Counted from the stretch's first letter, positions 1 to 8,904 are shown. The stretch is DNA of 53,939 nucleotides from Actinomycetes bacterium (GCA_023460175.1 JAEWRC010000234.1:1-53939); one strand, 5' to 3'. The notes: a model not told the origin generated them from the letters alone. Program-made: numbers and translations.

Positions 1-1127
1 GATTCGACGCCGACGGCGCGCTGACCGCCGACGCCCATCACCTGGTGCGCGCCGCCGCCCGGACCCTGCTGCCACCCGAGCAGCGCGCGCAGGCCCGCGG
101 CATCGCGCTGGACGCGTTCGCCGCGGCCGGCGTCGTCGCTGTCCATGAATGCGCAGGTCCGGACATCGGCGGCCTCGACGACTGGCAGGAGGTGCGCGCC
201 ACCCGCCACGCGGTGGAGGTGACCGGCTACTGGGGCGAGGCGGTGCGCACCGGCGCGCAGGCCCGCGCGCTGCTCGACGCCACCGGGGCCCGCGGCCTGG
301 GCGGCGACCTGTTCGTCGACGGTGCCCTGGGTTCGCACACCGCGTGGCTGCACGAGCCCTACGCCGACGCCGCGCACACCTGCGGCAACAGCTACCTGGA
401 CGACGACGCGCTGAGCGCCCACCTGTCGGCCTGCACCGAGGCCGGGATCACCGCCGGTTTCCACGTCATCGGCGATCGCGCCGTCACCGCCGCCGTCGAC
501 GCGTTCGCCCGGGTGGTCGACGTGCACGGCGTCGCCGCGGTGGCCCGCTGCGGCCATCGACTCGAACACCTGGAAATGGTGACCGACGCGCAGGCCGCCC
601 AGCTCGGCAGCTGGGGCGTCATCGGCAGCGTGCAGCCCAATTTCGACGCCCTCTGGGGCGGACCCGACGGCATGTACGCGCAACGGTTGGGCGGTGCGCG
701 CGCCGAGCGGCTGAACCCGTTCGCGCTGTTAGCATCCCAAGGCGTGCCACTCGCATTCGGTTCCGACGCGCCGGTCACGGACATCGACCCGTGGCAAACC
801 GTGCGCGCCGCGACGGCCCACCACACCGCGGGCAGTTCGATCTCGCCGCGGGCGGCCTTCGGTGCCGCCACCCGCGGCGGTTGGCGCGCGGCCGGGATCC
901 GCGACGGGGCCACCGGGACACTGGTGCCCGGCGCGCCGGCGTCGTACGCCATCTGGCAGGTCGATACGTTGGAGGTGGCCGCCCCGGCCGACGCGGTGCA
1001 GCGCTGGTCCACCGAACCGGGCTCCCGGGTGCCGCCGCTGCCCCGCCTGGGTGCCGACGACGCGTCGCCGCGCTGCCTGCAGACCGTCCACCGCGGCACG
1101 GTGATCTACGGCGCTGACGATGGCTAG
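1..1127 (+). CDS. Amidohydrolase family 3 (YtcJ-like) protein, 5' truncated
   Basis: The reading frame is open from base 3, so the window cuts the gene and the N-terminus lies outside. About 375 residues are visible; complete family members have roughly 530-550. Family hallmarks are present: a HVIGDRAV metal-site histidine segment near nt 463, HRLEHLEM near nt 557 and FGSDAPVTDIDPW near nt 759. These are the metal ligand and catalytic Asp regions of exo-acting metal-dependent hydrolases on amide or imide bonds. The substrate cannot be deduced. The stop overlaps the lnt start by 8 bp, so the two are probably co-transcribed. Family assignment is confident; function is not. Confidence 0.85.
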   Translation, partial: FDADGALTADAHHLVRAAARTLLPPEQRAQARGIALDAFAAAGVVAVHECAGPDIGGLDDWQEVRATRHAVEVTGYWGEAVRTGAQARALLDATGARGLGGDLFVDGALGSHTAWLHEPYADAAHTCGNSYLDDDALSAHLSACTEAGITAGFHVIGDRAVTAAVDAFARVVDVHGVAAVARCGHRLEHLEMVTDAQAAQLGSWGVIGSVQPNFDALWGGPDGMYAQRLGGARAERLNPFALLASQGVPLAFGSDAPVTDIDPWQTVRAATAHHTAGSSISPRAAFGAATRGGWRAAGIRDGATGTLVPGAPASYAIWQVDTLEVAAPADAVQRWSTEPGSRVPPLPRLGADDASPRCLQTVHRGTVIYGADDG

Positions 1128-2985
1128 CGGTAAGCGCCGGGACCCGAAACTGGCGGCCAGCCAGGCCGAGGTCACCGACATCATCCCGGCGGTCGCCGAC
1201 GACGAGTCACTCAGCGACGAATCGCCGGTGAGCGAGGACCCACCCCCGGCCGAGGACACTGCGGACGCGGACACACCGGTCGAGCAGCCGCCGCCGAGCA
1301 GGCTGACCCGCATCGGCGGCTGGCTGCTGCCGCGCTGGCCGCGCATGCTCGCCGCGATCGCCGCGGGTGCGCTGCTGAGCGCGAGCTTCGCGCCGCTGGC
1401 CTGGTGGTGGGCGGCCGTCGTCGGCTTCGTCGTGCTCGGTGTCGTGCTGACCCGACCGGCCACCACCGCGGCCGGCGGGTTCGGTTACGCCTACCTGACC
1501 GGCTTGGCGTTCTATCTGCCGCTGCTGCCCTGGATCAGCGGCCTGGTCGGCGCGGTGCCGTGGCTGGCACTGGCCGCGGTGTGCGCGCTGTTCCCGGCGG
1601 CGTTCGGCCTGCTCGCCGTGGTGGTTCGCGGCCTACCGGGCTGGCCGCTGTGGTTCGCCTTCGCCTGGGCGCTGGTGGAGTGGTTCAAGGCCAGCTTCCC
1701 CTTCGGCGGATTCCCGTGGGGGATCATCGCTTTCGGTCAGACCAATGGCCCACTGCTGCCGCTGGCACAGCTGGGCGGTGCCCCGCTGGTCTCGGTGGCG
1801 GTGGCGCTGCTCGGGTTCGCTCTGGCGGCGCTGGGCCTGGCATTCCTGGACTGGTGGCAACGCAACGAGTCCCGAGACGTCGCTCCGCCCGCGGTGGTGC
1901 TGCCCGGGGTGTGCGTGGCGATCGTGCTGATGGTGACCGCGCTGGCCGCACCCGGCGTGCGGCAGTCCGGCGCCGGGTCCGGCGACGATCCCGGCGTGAC
2001 GGTCGCCGCGGTCCAGGGCAACGTGCCGCGCCTGGGCCTGGAGTTCAACGCCCAGCGCCGCGCCGTGCTCGACAACCACGTCAAGGAGACCCTGCGACTG
2101 GCCGAGGACGTGCGGGCCGGGCGGGCCGCCGCGCCGCACTTCGTGATCTGGCCGGAGAACTCCTCCGACATCGACCCGCTGGCCAACGCCGATGCCGGCG
2201 AACAGATCTCCCGCGCCGCCCGCGCCATCGGGGTGCCGATCCTGGTCGGGGCCGTGGTGTCGCACCCGGACTGGTCCCGCGACAACCCGGCGGCCAGCAA
2301 CACCGTCATCGTCTGGGACCCCCAGGACGGCCCGGGGGAGCGCCACGACAAGCGCATCGTGCAGCCCTTCGGGGAGTACCTGCCGTGGCGCGGGTTCTTC
2401 GCGCTGCTGTCGCCCTACGCCGAACGCGCGGGCTACTTCGTGCCCGGTGACGGCGACGGCGTCGTGGACGCGGCCGGGGTGCCGGTCGGGGTGGCGACCT
2501 GCTGGGAGGTCATCTTCGACCACGCGGTGCGGGAATCGGTGCGCAGCGGCGCCCAGATGCTGGCGGTGCCCACCAACAACGCCACGTTCGACGCGACCAT
2601 GAGCGAGCAGCAACTGGCCTTCGCCCGCCTGCGTGCCGTGGAACACGACCGCTACACCGTCGTCGCGGGCACCACCGGCATCAGCGCCGTGATCGCGCCG
2701 GACGGCCGCGAACTGTCCCGCACGGAGTTCTTCACGCCCGCCTATCTCGATTCGCAGGTGCGGCTGAAGACCAGCCAGACCCCGGCCACCACCTGGGGCC
2801 CGATCATCCAGTTCGTCCTGGCCGGGCTGGGCGCCGCGGCGGTGTTGGCCGCTCTGATTCTGGCGATCAGGCAGAATGGTGGGCTGACGCGTCCGACTCG
2901 TCGGCGCCGAAACGGACATCAGACCGACGAGTGCGCGGGCCGGACCGCCGCCGAGACCACCCCCGAGGAGCCACATGACCAGTGA
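1120..2985 (+). CDS. lnt: Apolipoprotein N-acyltransferase
   Basis: A 621-residue membrane enzyme that adds the third acyl chain to the N-terminal cysteine of lipoproteins at the outer face of the plasma membrane. Residues 1-60 form an acidic, Pro-rich, probably disordered cytoplasmic tail. Several hydrophobic helices follow (about 70-290), then a nitrilase-fold domain. The family triad is visible: Glu346 in WPEN, Lys411 in HDKR and Cys461 in TCWE. A final hydrophobic helix lies near 565-585. The gene overlaps ppm1 by 11 bp. In M. tuberculosis the equivalent region is fused to Ppm1 in one polypeptide; here the two are separate, as in M. smegmatis. Confidence 0.95.
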   Translation: MASGKRRDPKLAASQAEVTDIIPAVADDESLSDESPVSEDPPPAEDTADADTPVEQPPPSRLTRIGGWLLPRWPRMLAAIAAGALLSASFAPLAWWWAAVVGFVVLGVVLTRPATTAAGGFGYAYLTGLAFYLPLLPWISGLVGAVPWLALAAVCALFPAAFGLLAVVVRGLPGWPLWFAFAWALVEWFKASFPFGGFPWGIIAFGQTNGPLLPLAQLGGAPLVSVAVALLGFALAALGLAFLDWWQRNESRDVAPPAVVLPGVCVAIVLMVTALAAPGVRQSGAGSGDDPGVTVAAVQGNVPRLGLEFNAQRRAVLDNHVKETLRLAEDVRAGRAAAPHFVIWPENSSDIDPLANADAGEQISRAARAIGVPILVGAVVSHPDWSRDNPAASNTVIVWDPQDGPGERHDKRIVQPFGEYLPWRGFFALLSPYAERAGYFVPGDGDGVVDAAGVPVGVATCWEVIFDHAVRESVRSGAQMLAVPTNNATFDATMSEQQLAFARLRAVEHDRYTVVAGTTGISAVIAPDGRELSRTEFFTPAYLDSQVRLKTSQTPATTWGPIIQFVLAGLGAAAVLAALILAIRQNGGLTRPTRRRRNGHQTDECAGRTAAETTPEEPHDQ

Positions 2986-3733
2986 GCGCCCCAGCCAGCG
3001 CGCTCTGGTGATCATCCCCACCTACAACGAGCTGGAGAACCTCCCGCTCATCGTGGGTCGGGTGCATGACGCACTGCCCGACATCCACGTCCTGATCGTG
3101 GACGACGGCAGCCCCGACGGCACCGGCAAGCTCGCCGATGAGCTCTCGCTGGCCGACCCGGACCGGATCCACGTGATGCATCGGACCACCAAGGACGGCC
3201 TCGGCGCCGCCTACCTGGCCGGCTTCGCCTGGGGCCTGAACCGGCAGTACTCGGTCCTGGTGGAGATGGACGCCGACGGCAGCCACGCCCCCGAACAGCT
3301 GCATCGGCTGCTCGACGCCGTCGATGCCGGCGCGGACCTGGCGATCGGCTCCCGTTATGTCGAGGGCGGCTCCGTGCGCAATTGGCCGATGCGACGGCTA
3401 TTGCTGTCGAAGACCGCGAACACCTATTCGCGGTTGCTGCTCGGCGTCGACATCCACGACATCACCGCCGGCTACCGCGCCTACCGACGCGAGGTGCTGG
3501 AGAAGATCGACCTGAGCGCCGTGGACTCCAAGGGCTATTGCTTCCAGATCGACCTGACCTGGCGCGCCATCAACAACGGCTTCAAGGTCGTGGAGGTGCC
3601 GATTACCTTCACCGAGCGCGAGCTCGGCGTGTCGAAGATGAGCGGCTCGAACATCCGCGAAGCCATGATCAAGGTGGCCCAGTGGGGCATCGGGGGCCGC
3701 CTCGATCGGGCTCGCGGAGCTCAGTTCCAGTAA
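2975..3733 (+). CDS. ppm1: Polyprenol-phosphate mannosyltransferase (Ppm1)
   Basis: A 252-residue GT2-family enzyme that transfers mannose from GDP-mannose to polyprenyl phosphate. The product, polyprenyl-phosphomannose, is the donor for lipomannan, lipoarabinomannan and protein mannosylation. The N-terminus has IIPTYNELENLP, then IVDDGSPDGTG, and the metal-binding MDADGSH motif near residues 92-98. There is no C-terminal membrane anchor, so membrane recruitment probably depends on the adjacent Lnt protein, as reported for M. smegmatis. The start is an ATG inside the end of lnt (11-bp overlap), implying translational coupling. The gene ends head-on with rbpA. Confidence 0.95.
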   Translation: MTSERPSQRALVIIPTYNELENLPLIVGRVHDALPDIHVLIVDDGSPDGTGKLADELSLADPDRIHVMHRTTKDGLGAAYLAGFAWGLNRQYSVLVEMDADGSHAPEQLHRLLDAVDAGADLAIGSRYVEGGSVRNWPMRRLLLSKTANTYSRLLLGVDIHDITAGYRAYRREVLEKIDLSAVDSKGYCFQIDLTWRAINNGFKVVEVPITFTERELGVSKMSGSNIREAMIKVAQWGIGGRLDRARGAQFQ

Positions 3734-3774
3734 GCGCTCGGTTCCGGTAAGCGCGGTCAGCGCTCGGTTCCGGT
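3733..3774. repeat. Short direct repeat between ppm1 and rbpA
   Basis: The 16-bp unit AGCGCTCGGTTCCGGT occurs at 3733-3748 and 3759-3774. A diverged third copy of its GTTCC-GTAAGCGC part contains the ppm1 stop codon. It fills the gap between two convergent genes. It looks like local duplication; no clear terminator stem was found. Confidence 0.7.
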
Positions 3775-3781
3775 CAACGCC

Positions 3782-4120
3782 TCAGCTGCCGCGGCGGCGC
3801 GTCTTGATGATGTCGAGACGCTCCTTGAGCAGCTCCTCGAGTTCCTCGATGGAGCGGCGCTCGAGCAGCATGTCCCAGTGCGTCCGCGGGGGCTTGACCT
3901 TCTTGGCCTCCGGCGCCTCGCCCTCGAGCAGCGTGCCTTCCAGGCCGTTCTTGCACAGCCAGGTGCCGGGGATCTCGGCGTCGTCGGCGAACGGAACGTC
4001 GAATTCCTCGCCGTTGTCGGTGCGGTACCGCGCGATCTGACGCGGTGCCAGGTCGTGGTTGCGATCGGTCTCGTAGCTCACGGCCCCGAGCCGACTACCC
4101 CTCAGTACACGATCAGCCAT
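3782..4120 (-). CDS. rbpA: RNA polymerase-binding protein RbpA
   Basis: A 112-residue transcription factor that binds the principal sigma factor and core RNA polymerase, stabilises open complexes and raises rifampicin tolerance. The sequence is nearly the mycobacterial consensus: MADRVLRGSRLG at the N-terminus, a core domain with EIPGTWLCKNG, a basic linker KKVKPPRTHW, and the sigma-interacting helices LLERRSIEELEELL. I chose the ATG at 4120 because AGGGAG lies 8 nt upstream and the known protein begins MADRV. In-frame GTG (4129) and ATG (4126) codons sit too close to that ribosome site. It is divergent from the zinc-ribbon gene. Confidence 0.97.
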   Translation of the reverse strand: MADRVLRGSRLGAVSYETDRNHDLAPRQIARYRTDNGEEFDVPFADDAEIPGTWLCKNGLEGTLLEGEAPEAKKVKPPRTHWDMLLERRSIEELEELLKERLDIIKTRRRGS

Positions 4121-4157
4121 CGTCATCACTCCCTATCAGCACAAAGTTCACCGGTAT

Positions 4158-4184
4158 CAACGTCACGGACGCCGACGAAGTTCC
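4158..4184 (-). promoter_or_regulatory. Predicted ECF-sigma promoter of rbpA
   Basis: On the minus strand GGAAC (4184-4180) is followed by an 18-nt spacer and GTTG (4161-4158). This fits the GGAA-N18-GTT pattern of SigR/SigH/SigE-type sigma factors. It would start transcription near 4150 and leave a leader of about 30 nt before rbpA. Streptomyces rbpA is a known SigR target, which supports the call. Confidence 0.6.
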
Positions 4185-4262
4185 CCGGCGAGCGTCGACG
4201 CGACGAGTCCAACCGTCAAGGATACCGGGAAACCTGAGCACCGGAGTCTAGAGTCGGGTGCC

Positions 4263-4592
4263 GTGGCACGTCGCAACCGTCCGCAGCCCTGTCGGTGGTG
4301 CGGCAGAGAGGTCGCCGAGACCCCGATGGGTCGGCGTCGGCAGTACTGCCGCCAGTCGTGTCGGCAACGGGCCTACGAGCAGCGCGCGCAGGTCAAGGGC
4401 ACGGCGCTGCCCGCCGACGCGGTGGTGCTGTCCGTCGAGGAGGCGGCCGCGCTCGCGGATCGGGTCTTTCAGGTCCGCTGCGCGGCCGAGGATGTGGCCA
4501 CCGCCGTCGACGAGGGCGCCGACAGCGCCGAACTCAGGGATCTCTGCGCTGCGCTGCTCGACGCGGCCAAGGCCGCCGACGGCTGGCGCTGA
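4263..4592 (+). CDS. Small zinc-ribbon-like conserved protein
   Basis: A 109-residue protein of unknown function. Four cysteines (C10, C13, C29, C33) form CxxC-x15-CxxxC, followed by RQRAYEQR, a motif common to small actinobacterial zinc-binding proteins. The rest (about 50-109) is Ala-rich and helical. The start is GTG; a TAGAGT -10-like box (4249-4254) lies 8 nt upstream. Its position divergent from rbpA matches Rv2049c in M. tuberculosis, but I cannot confirm homology by alignment. A nucleic-acid or partner-protein binding role is a guess. Confidence 0.75.
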   Translation: MARRNRPQPCRWCGREVAETPMGRRRQYCRQSCRQRAYEQRAQVKGTALPADAVVLSVEEAAALADRVFQVRCAAEDVATAVDEGADSAELRDLCAALLDAAKAADGWR

Positions 4593-4610
4593 GCATCACT
4601 CGCAGGCGCA

Positions 4611-5306
4611 TTACTCGCAGGCGTAGCGGGCGCCGACGAACTTGGGCGGCTCGACCGGTCGCAGACAACCGAACGGCTGCACCCCGGCGTCGCTGAGCGC
4701 GACCGCCGTCCGGTGGGCGAAGTTCACGCAGAACAGTCCGTCGGGGTCGGAGCGGCACTGGTAGTCGCCGAACTTCAGGGTGCTGCCGTAGGGGAGTTCG
4801 GCACCGGTGCCGGCGCTGAACTGGCCGGGATCGGCGCGTACCGCACCCACCTCGACCGCCGCGCCGTCGAAGTCCACCCAGCCGCCGATCCACTCGCCGT
4901 AGGCCTCGGCCGGCCGCGGCGGCGGATCGGTCAGGGACACCAGGCAGGCCAACGCACCGTCGGAGTTCTCGTCGGTCATGCACTGGGTCTTGCCCGAGGG
5001 CGTCACGAACGCGACGTGCTCGCCCAGTTCGGTGGTGACCCCGTCGCGGGTGGCGCGGTGGAAGTCCGACGCGTCGCCGACCGTGCCGGCCTCGACCCAC
5101 CGCGTCACGCCCGGCATCGGGGCCCCGGGGGTGGGGGCGGCCGTCGGGACGGGGGATGTGGTGGTGGTCGTCGCAGGTGAGGACGGCGCAGCCGAGGTCG
5201 ACCGCGACGGGATCGGCGTCAGGCTCGACGGCGCCGATGCCTCGTCGCCGGGGCTCGAACAGCCCGCCAGCAGCAGCAATGCGGCGGCCAGCACAGGAAT
5301 CCGCAT
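4611..5306 (-). CDS. LppI-like lipoprotein
   Basis: A 231-residue predicted lipoprotein. The start at 5306 gives a clean signal peptide, MRIPVLAAALLLLAGC, with lipobox LAGC and lipidated Cys16. Residues about 17-65 are a Ser/Thr/Pro linker. The exported domain follows and contains several cysteines (TQCMTD, LACLVS, YQCRSD, LFCVNF, FGCLRP, YACE) that could form disulfides. An upstream extension would destroy the signal peptide, so it is not used. It is divergent from the LipT-like esterase, the same pairing as lppI (Rv2046) and lipT (Rv2045c) in M. tuberculosis. The molecular role is unknown. Confidence 0.8.
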   Translation of the reverse strand: MRIPVLAAALLLLAGCSSPGDEASAPSSLTPIPSRSTSAAPSSPATTTTTSPVPTAAPTPGAPMPGVTRWVEAGTVGDASDFHRATRDGVTTELGEHVAFVTPSGKTQCMTDENSDGALACLVSLTDPPPRPAEAYGEWIGGWVDFDGAAVEVGAVRADPGQFSAGTGAELPYGSTLKFGDYQCRSDPDGLFCVNFAHRTAVALSDAGVQPFGCLRPVEPPKFVGARYACE

Positions 5307-5372
5307 GCCCGCCACGTTAGCGGCATCGGCACGCCGGGGCGCGCAGGCGCCAGTACGGCCCGGCGTTTCGAC

Positions 5373-5378
5373 TACCGT
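5373..5378 (+). promoter_or_regulatory. -10 box of leaderless esterase mRNA
   Basis: TACCGT is followed by exactly 6 nt and the ATG at 5385, the mycobacterial leaderless geometry. It favours ATG 5385 over the GTG three bases upstream. Confidence 0.5.
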
Positions 5379-5384
5379 CAAGTG

Positions 5385-6890
5385 ATGCACGATCGCATCG
5401 TCCGCGTGTCGACCGAAGCCGGCCTGGTCGAAGGCTTCACCCGCGACGGCGTCCATCGCTGGCGCGCCATTCCCTATGCCGAACCGCCCGTCGGGGCGTT
5501 GCGGTACCGCGCCCCCAGACCGGCGCGGCCGTGGCGCGGTGTCCGGCACTGCCATGCCTTCGCCAATTGCGCTCCGCAGCAGCGCATGTACACGATGACC
5601 GGCCCCGGCCGCTACCAGCCGATGAGCGAGGACTGCCTGACGCTCAACGTGGTCGCCCCGGAGCACCCGGCCGAGGAACCGCTGCCGGTCATGGTGTTCA
5701 TCCATGGCGGCGCGTATCTGCTGGGAAGTTCGGCCACCCCCATCTACGACGGGGCCGCGCTGGCGCGGCGAGGCTGCGTCTATGTCTCGGTGAACTACCG
5801 GTTGGGGGCGCTGGGCTGCCTGGACCTGTCCGCGCTGTCGACCGACGAGTACCCGATCGACTCGAACCTGTTCCTGCGCGATCTGGTGTTGGCCCTGCAG
5901 TGGGTCCGGGACAACGTCGCCGCCTTCGGCGGGGACCCGGACAACGTCACGATCTTCGGCGAGAGCGCCGGTGCGCAGGCCGTGCTCACGCTGCTGGCCG
6001 TGCCGGCCGCCAAAGGGCTGTTCGCCCAGGCGATCTCGGAAAGCCCAGCCGCGGGGATGACCAGCTCACCGGAGATCGCCGCGCAGTATGCGCACCGGTT
6101 CGTCGAGTTGATCGGCGCGCGCCCGAGCGACGCGGCCCACGCGCTGATGCATGCCGCGCCCCGCGCTCTGGTCAACGCCCTGGACCAGTTGGTCGCCAAC
6201 ACCTCCGACGAGGTGCTGGGCGCGTTCCCGGCCGGGCCCACCTACGGCGACGACCTGCTGCCCATCGAGCCGTTGGAGGCCATGCGCACGCAGCGGGCCG
6301 CCGCGGTCCCGCTGATCGTCGGGACCAACGCCGACGAGGGGAAGCTGTTCACCCGCTTCCTGAAGTTGCTGCCCACCACCGAGCATGCCGTGGAGGCCGT
6401 CCTGGGCGGCGCGGGCGCGGCCACCCGGGACCGGATCATCGACGCCTACCCGGACTACCCGAAACGCAACGCCTGTGTGCGCATCGGCGGTGATTTCGCG
6501 TTCAGCGCCGCGGCCTGGCAGGTCGCCGAGGCCCGCGCCGAAACGGCACCGACCTACGTGTACCGGTACGACTACGCGCCGCGCCCGCTGCACTGGTCGG
6601 GCCTGGGTGCCACCCATGCCACCGAACTGTTCGCGGTGTTCGACATCTACCGGACCCGGCTGGGTGCGGCGTTGACGCTGGCGGGGGACCGCACCGCCGC
6701 CCGGCGCGTCAGCCGCGACGTGCAGTCCCGCTGGCGCTCGTTCGCCCGGACCGGCGCCCCCGGCGAGGGCTGGCCCGCCTACACGCTCACCGAGCGGCCG
6801 GTGCTGGTGTTCGACCGGCGCCCGCGGCTGGAATACGATCCGCATCCCGAACGGCGCAGCGCCTGGAACGGTTTCACGCTGGCGAACTGA
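5385..6890 (+). CDS. lipT: Type-B carboxylesterase/lipase (LipT-like)
   Basis: A 501-residue alpha/beta-hydrolase of the carboxylesterase type-B family. The oxyanion-hole segment VFIHGGAYLLGS, the nucleophile elbow FGESAG (Ser about 194) and the C-terminal histidine segment GATHATELFAVF are all present, so it should be catalytically active on carboxyl esters. No signal peptide is evident. Position next to the LppI-like gene and length close to M. tuberculosis LipT (511 residues) support orthology. The -10 box spacing points to ATG 5385. The substrate is not predictable. Confidence 0.88.
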   Translation: MHDRIVRVSTEAGLVEGFTRDGVHRWRAIPYAEPPVGALRYRAPRPARPWRGVRHCHAFANCAPQQRMYTMTGPGRYQPMSEDCLTLNVVAPEHPAEEPLPVMVFIHGGAYLLGSSATPIYDGAALARRGCVYVSVNYRLGALGCLDLSALSTDEYPIDSNLFLRDLVLALQWVRDNVAAFGGDPDNVTIFGESAGAQAVLTLLAVPAAKGLFAQAISESPAAGMTSSPEIAAQYAHRFVELIGARPSDAAHALMHAAPRALVNALDQLVANTSDEVLGAFPAGPTYGDDLLPIEPLEAMRTQRAAAVPLIVGTNADEGKLFTRFLKLLPTTEHAVEAVLGGAGAATRDRIIDAYPDYPKRNACVRIGGDFAFSAAAWQVAEARAETAPTYVYRYDYAPRPLHWSGLGATHATELFAVFDIYRTRLGAALTLAGDRTAARRVSRDVQSRWRSFARTGAPGEGWPAYTLTERPVLVFDRRPRLEYDPHPERRSAWNGFTLAN

Positions 6891-6939
6891 TTGCGCCAAT
6901 CACGCCCCCGGCGCGGATTCTGCGACCGAGGATGGGGGA

Positions 6940-8904
6940 ATGGACGACACCGCCGCGCCCCGCACCGGCCGCCATCCGCTGGATCCGCTCTCGGCCGACG
7001 AGTTCAGCGCGGTCGCCGAGATCCTGCGCGGCCGCGGGGTCGATGCGGGCTGGCGGATCACCTGCATCGAGATGCTCGAGCCGGCCAAAGCCGAGCTCGC
7101 CGCCTTCGAGGACGGCGGGCCCCGGCCGGCGCGCCGGGCGGTGGCGCTCTGCCTCGACCGCGCCGCGAACGCCACCTACAAATCCGTGGTCTCGCTGAGC
7201 GACAACCGCATCGAGTCCTTCGAGCACATCCCGGGCGTGCAGGCCAACTTCACCGTCGACGAGTTCGCCGAATGCGATCGGATGCTGCGCGAACATCCCG
7301 ACGTGATCGCGGCCCTGGCGCGGCGCGGGATCACCGACATGGATCTGGTGTTCATGGACACCTGGACCTACGGGGCGGCCGTCGCGCCGCCGGAGTACCG
7401 CGATCGACGCCTCGGTTGGTCGGACACCTGGGTCCGCAAGGAGCCCGGCGCCAACCCGTATGCGAGTGCCGTCAGCGGTTTTCACTGCGTGATCGACCTG
7501 AACGCGATGGAACTGCTGCGAATCGAGGACACCGGACCGTTCGCCGAAGGGGCGCCGCTGCCGCGGACCATGGGGGAGTACATCCCCGCGCGGATCCCGG
7601 AACTGCTGCGCGACCGGTGGCAGCGCGAGCCGCTGAAACCCCTCGAGATCACCCAGCCCGAGGGGCCGTCATTCACCCTCGACGGCAACCTGCTGCGCTG
7701 GCAGAACTGGAGCCTTCGGGTGGGGTTCAACCATCGCGAGGGCATGACGCTGCACCAGGTCCGCTACCGCGACGGAGACCGGGAACGTACTGTCGCGCAC
7801 CGGATGTCGTTCGCCGAGATGATGGTGCCGTATCGCGACCCCGGTGACGACCACTACCGCCGCACGGCCTTCGACATCGGCGAGTGGGGTTTGGGCTTCA
7901 TGACCACCTCGCTGACGCTGGGCTGCGACTGCCTCGGCGAGATCCGTTATCTGGACGCCACATTGCACAACAGCAGGGGCGAGCCGTACACCATCGACAA
8001 CGCGGTGTGCATCCACGAGGAGGACAACGCGGTGCTGTGGAAGCACGTCGACCACGACACCGGCGCCGAGGTCCGCCGGATGCGTCGGCTCACGGTGTCT
8101 TGCCATGTCACGGTGGCCAACTACGAGTACCTGGTGTACTGGCGTTTCCACCAGGACGGCAACATCGAATGCGAGATCCGGGCCACCGGGATCATGGTCA
8201 CCACCCCGCTGCCCCCGGGACAGGACGGCCATCCCAACGGCACCCTGGTCGACGAGCGCACCTACGCACCGTTCCATCAGCACTTCCTGGTGGCCCGCCT
8301 CGACCTCGACGTCGACGGCACCGACAACACCGTCTTCATGACCGAGACCGTGCCCGAACCGATGAGCCCGGACAACCCGTACGGGCTGTCGCTGGTGCAA
8401 CGCAACGTGGCGCTGCGCACCGAGTCCGACGGCATGCAGGACATGAACTTCGCCACCCAGCGCGCCTGGAAGGTGGTGAACACCAACGTCGTCAACGGCC
8501 TTGGTACCCACCCGTCCTACAAGCTCGTCCCCGGCGGCGCCATGCCGGCGATGTTCGATCCGCAGTCGCCGGTGTTCGCCCGCGCGACGATGATCGGCCA
8601 CACCCTGTGGGTCACGCCGAATCATCCCGACGAGCGTTGGCCGGCGGGCGAATTCGTCAATCAGTCGAGTACCGACACCGGGCTGGGCTCCTGGACCCGG
8701 GCCAATCGGTCCATCGACAACACCGACGTGGTGCTGTGGTATGTGTTCGGGATCCACCACATCACCCGGCCCGAGGAGTGGCCCATCATGTCGGTGGATG
8801 TCGTCTCGTTCTGGCTCAAGCCGTCGGGTTTCTTCGACCGCAATCCGGCCCTGGATGTCGCGGCCACCCCGGCCGCCTGCCACGGCGGCGGGCCGCAGCC
8901 CTGA
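6940..8904 (+). CDS. Copper-containing primary-amine oxidase
   Basis: A 654-residue enzyme of the usual family size that oxidises primary amines to aldehydes, releasing ammonia and hydrogen peroxide. The topaquinone precursor is Tyr395 in the ANYEYLVYW segment. The copper site is His446-x-His448 in FHQHF, plus a third histidine in the C-terminal GIHHITRPEEWP. The catalytic-base region reads AFDIGEWGLG. No signal peptide is seen, so it is probably cytoplasmic. A GGGGGA ribosome site immediately precedes the ATG. It lies 29 bp upstream of the kinase-like gene. A polyamine-type importer further along the window could supply substrate, but that link is inference. Confidence 0.93.
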   Translation: MDDTAAPRTGRHPLDPLSADEFSAVAEILRGRGVDAGWRITCIEMLEPAKAELAAFEDGGPRPARRAVALCLDRAANATYKSVVSLSDNRIESFEHIPGVQANFTVDEFAECDRMLREHPDVIAALARRGITDMDLVFMDTWTYGAAVAPPEYRDRRLGWSDTWVRKEPGANPYASAVSGFHCVIDLNAMELLRIEDTGPFAEGAPLPRTMGEYIPARIPELLRDRWQREPLKPLEITQPEGPSFTLDGNLLRWQNWSLRVGFNHREGMTLHQVRYRDGDRERTVAHRMSFAEMMVPYRDPGDDHYRRTAFDIGEWGLGFMTTSLTLGCDCLGEIRYLDATLHNSRGEPYTIDNAVCIHEEDNAVLWKHVDHDTGAEVRRMRRLTVSCHVTVANYEYLVYWRFHQDGNIECEIRATGIMVTTPLPPGQDGHPNGTLVDERTYAPFHQHFLVARLDLDVDGTDNTVFMTETVPEPMSPDNPYGLSLVQRNVALRTESDGMQDMNFATQRAWKVVNTNVVNGLGTHPSYKLVPGGAMPAMFDPQSPVFARATMIGHTLWVTPNHPDERWPAGEFVNQSSTDTGLGSWTRANRSIDNTDVVLWYVFGIHHITRPEEWPIMSVDVVSFWLKPSGFFDRNPALDVAATPAACHGGGPQP

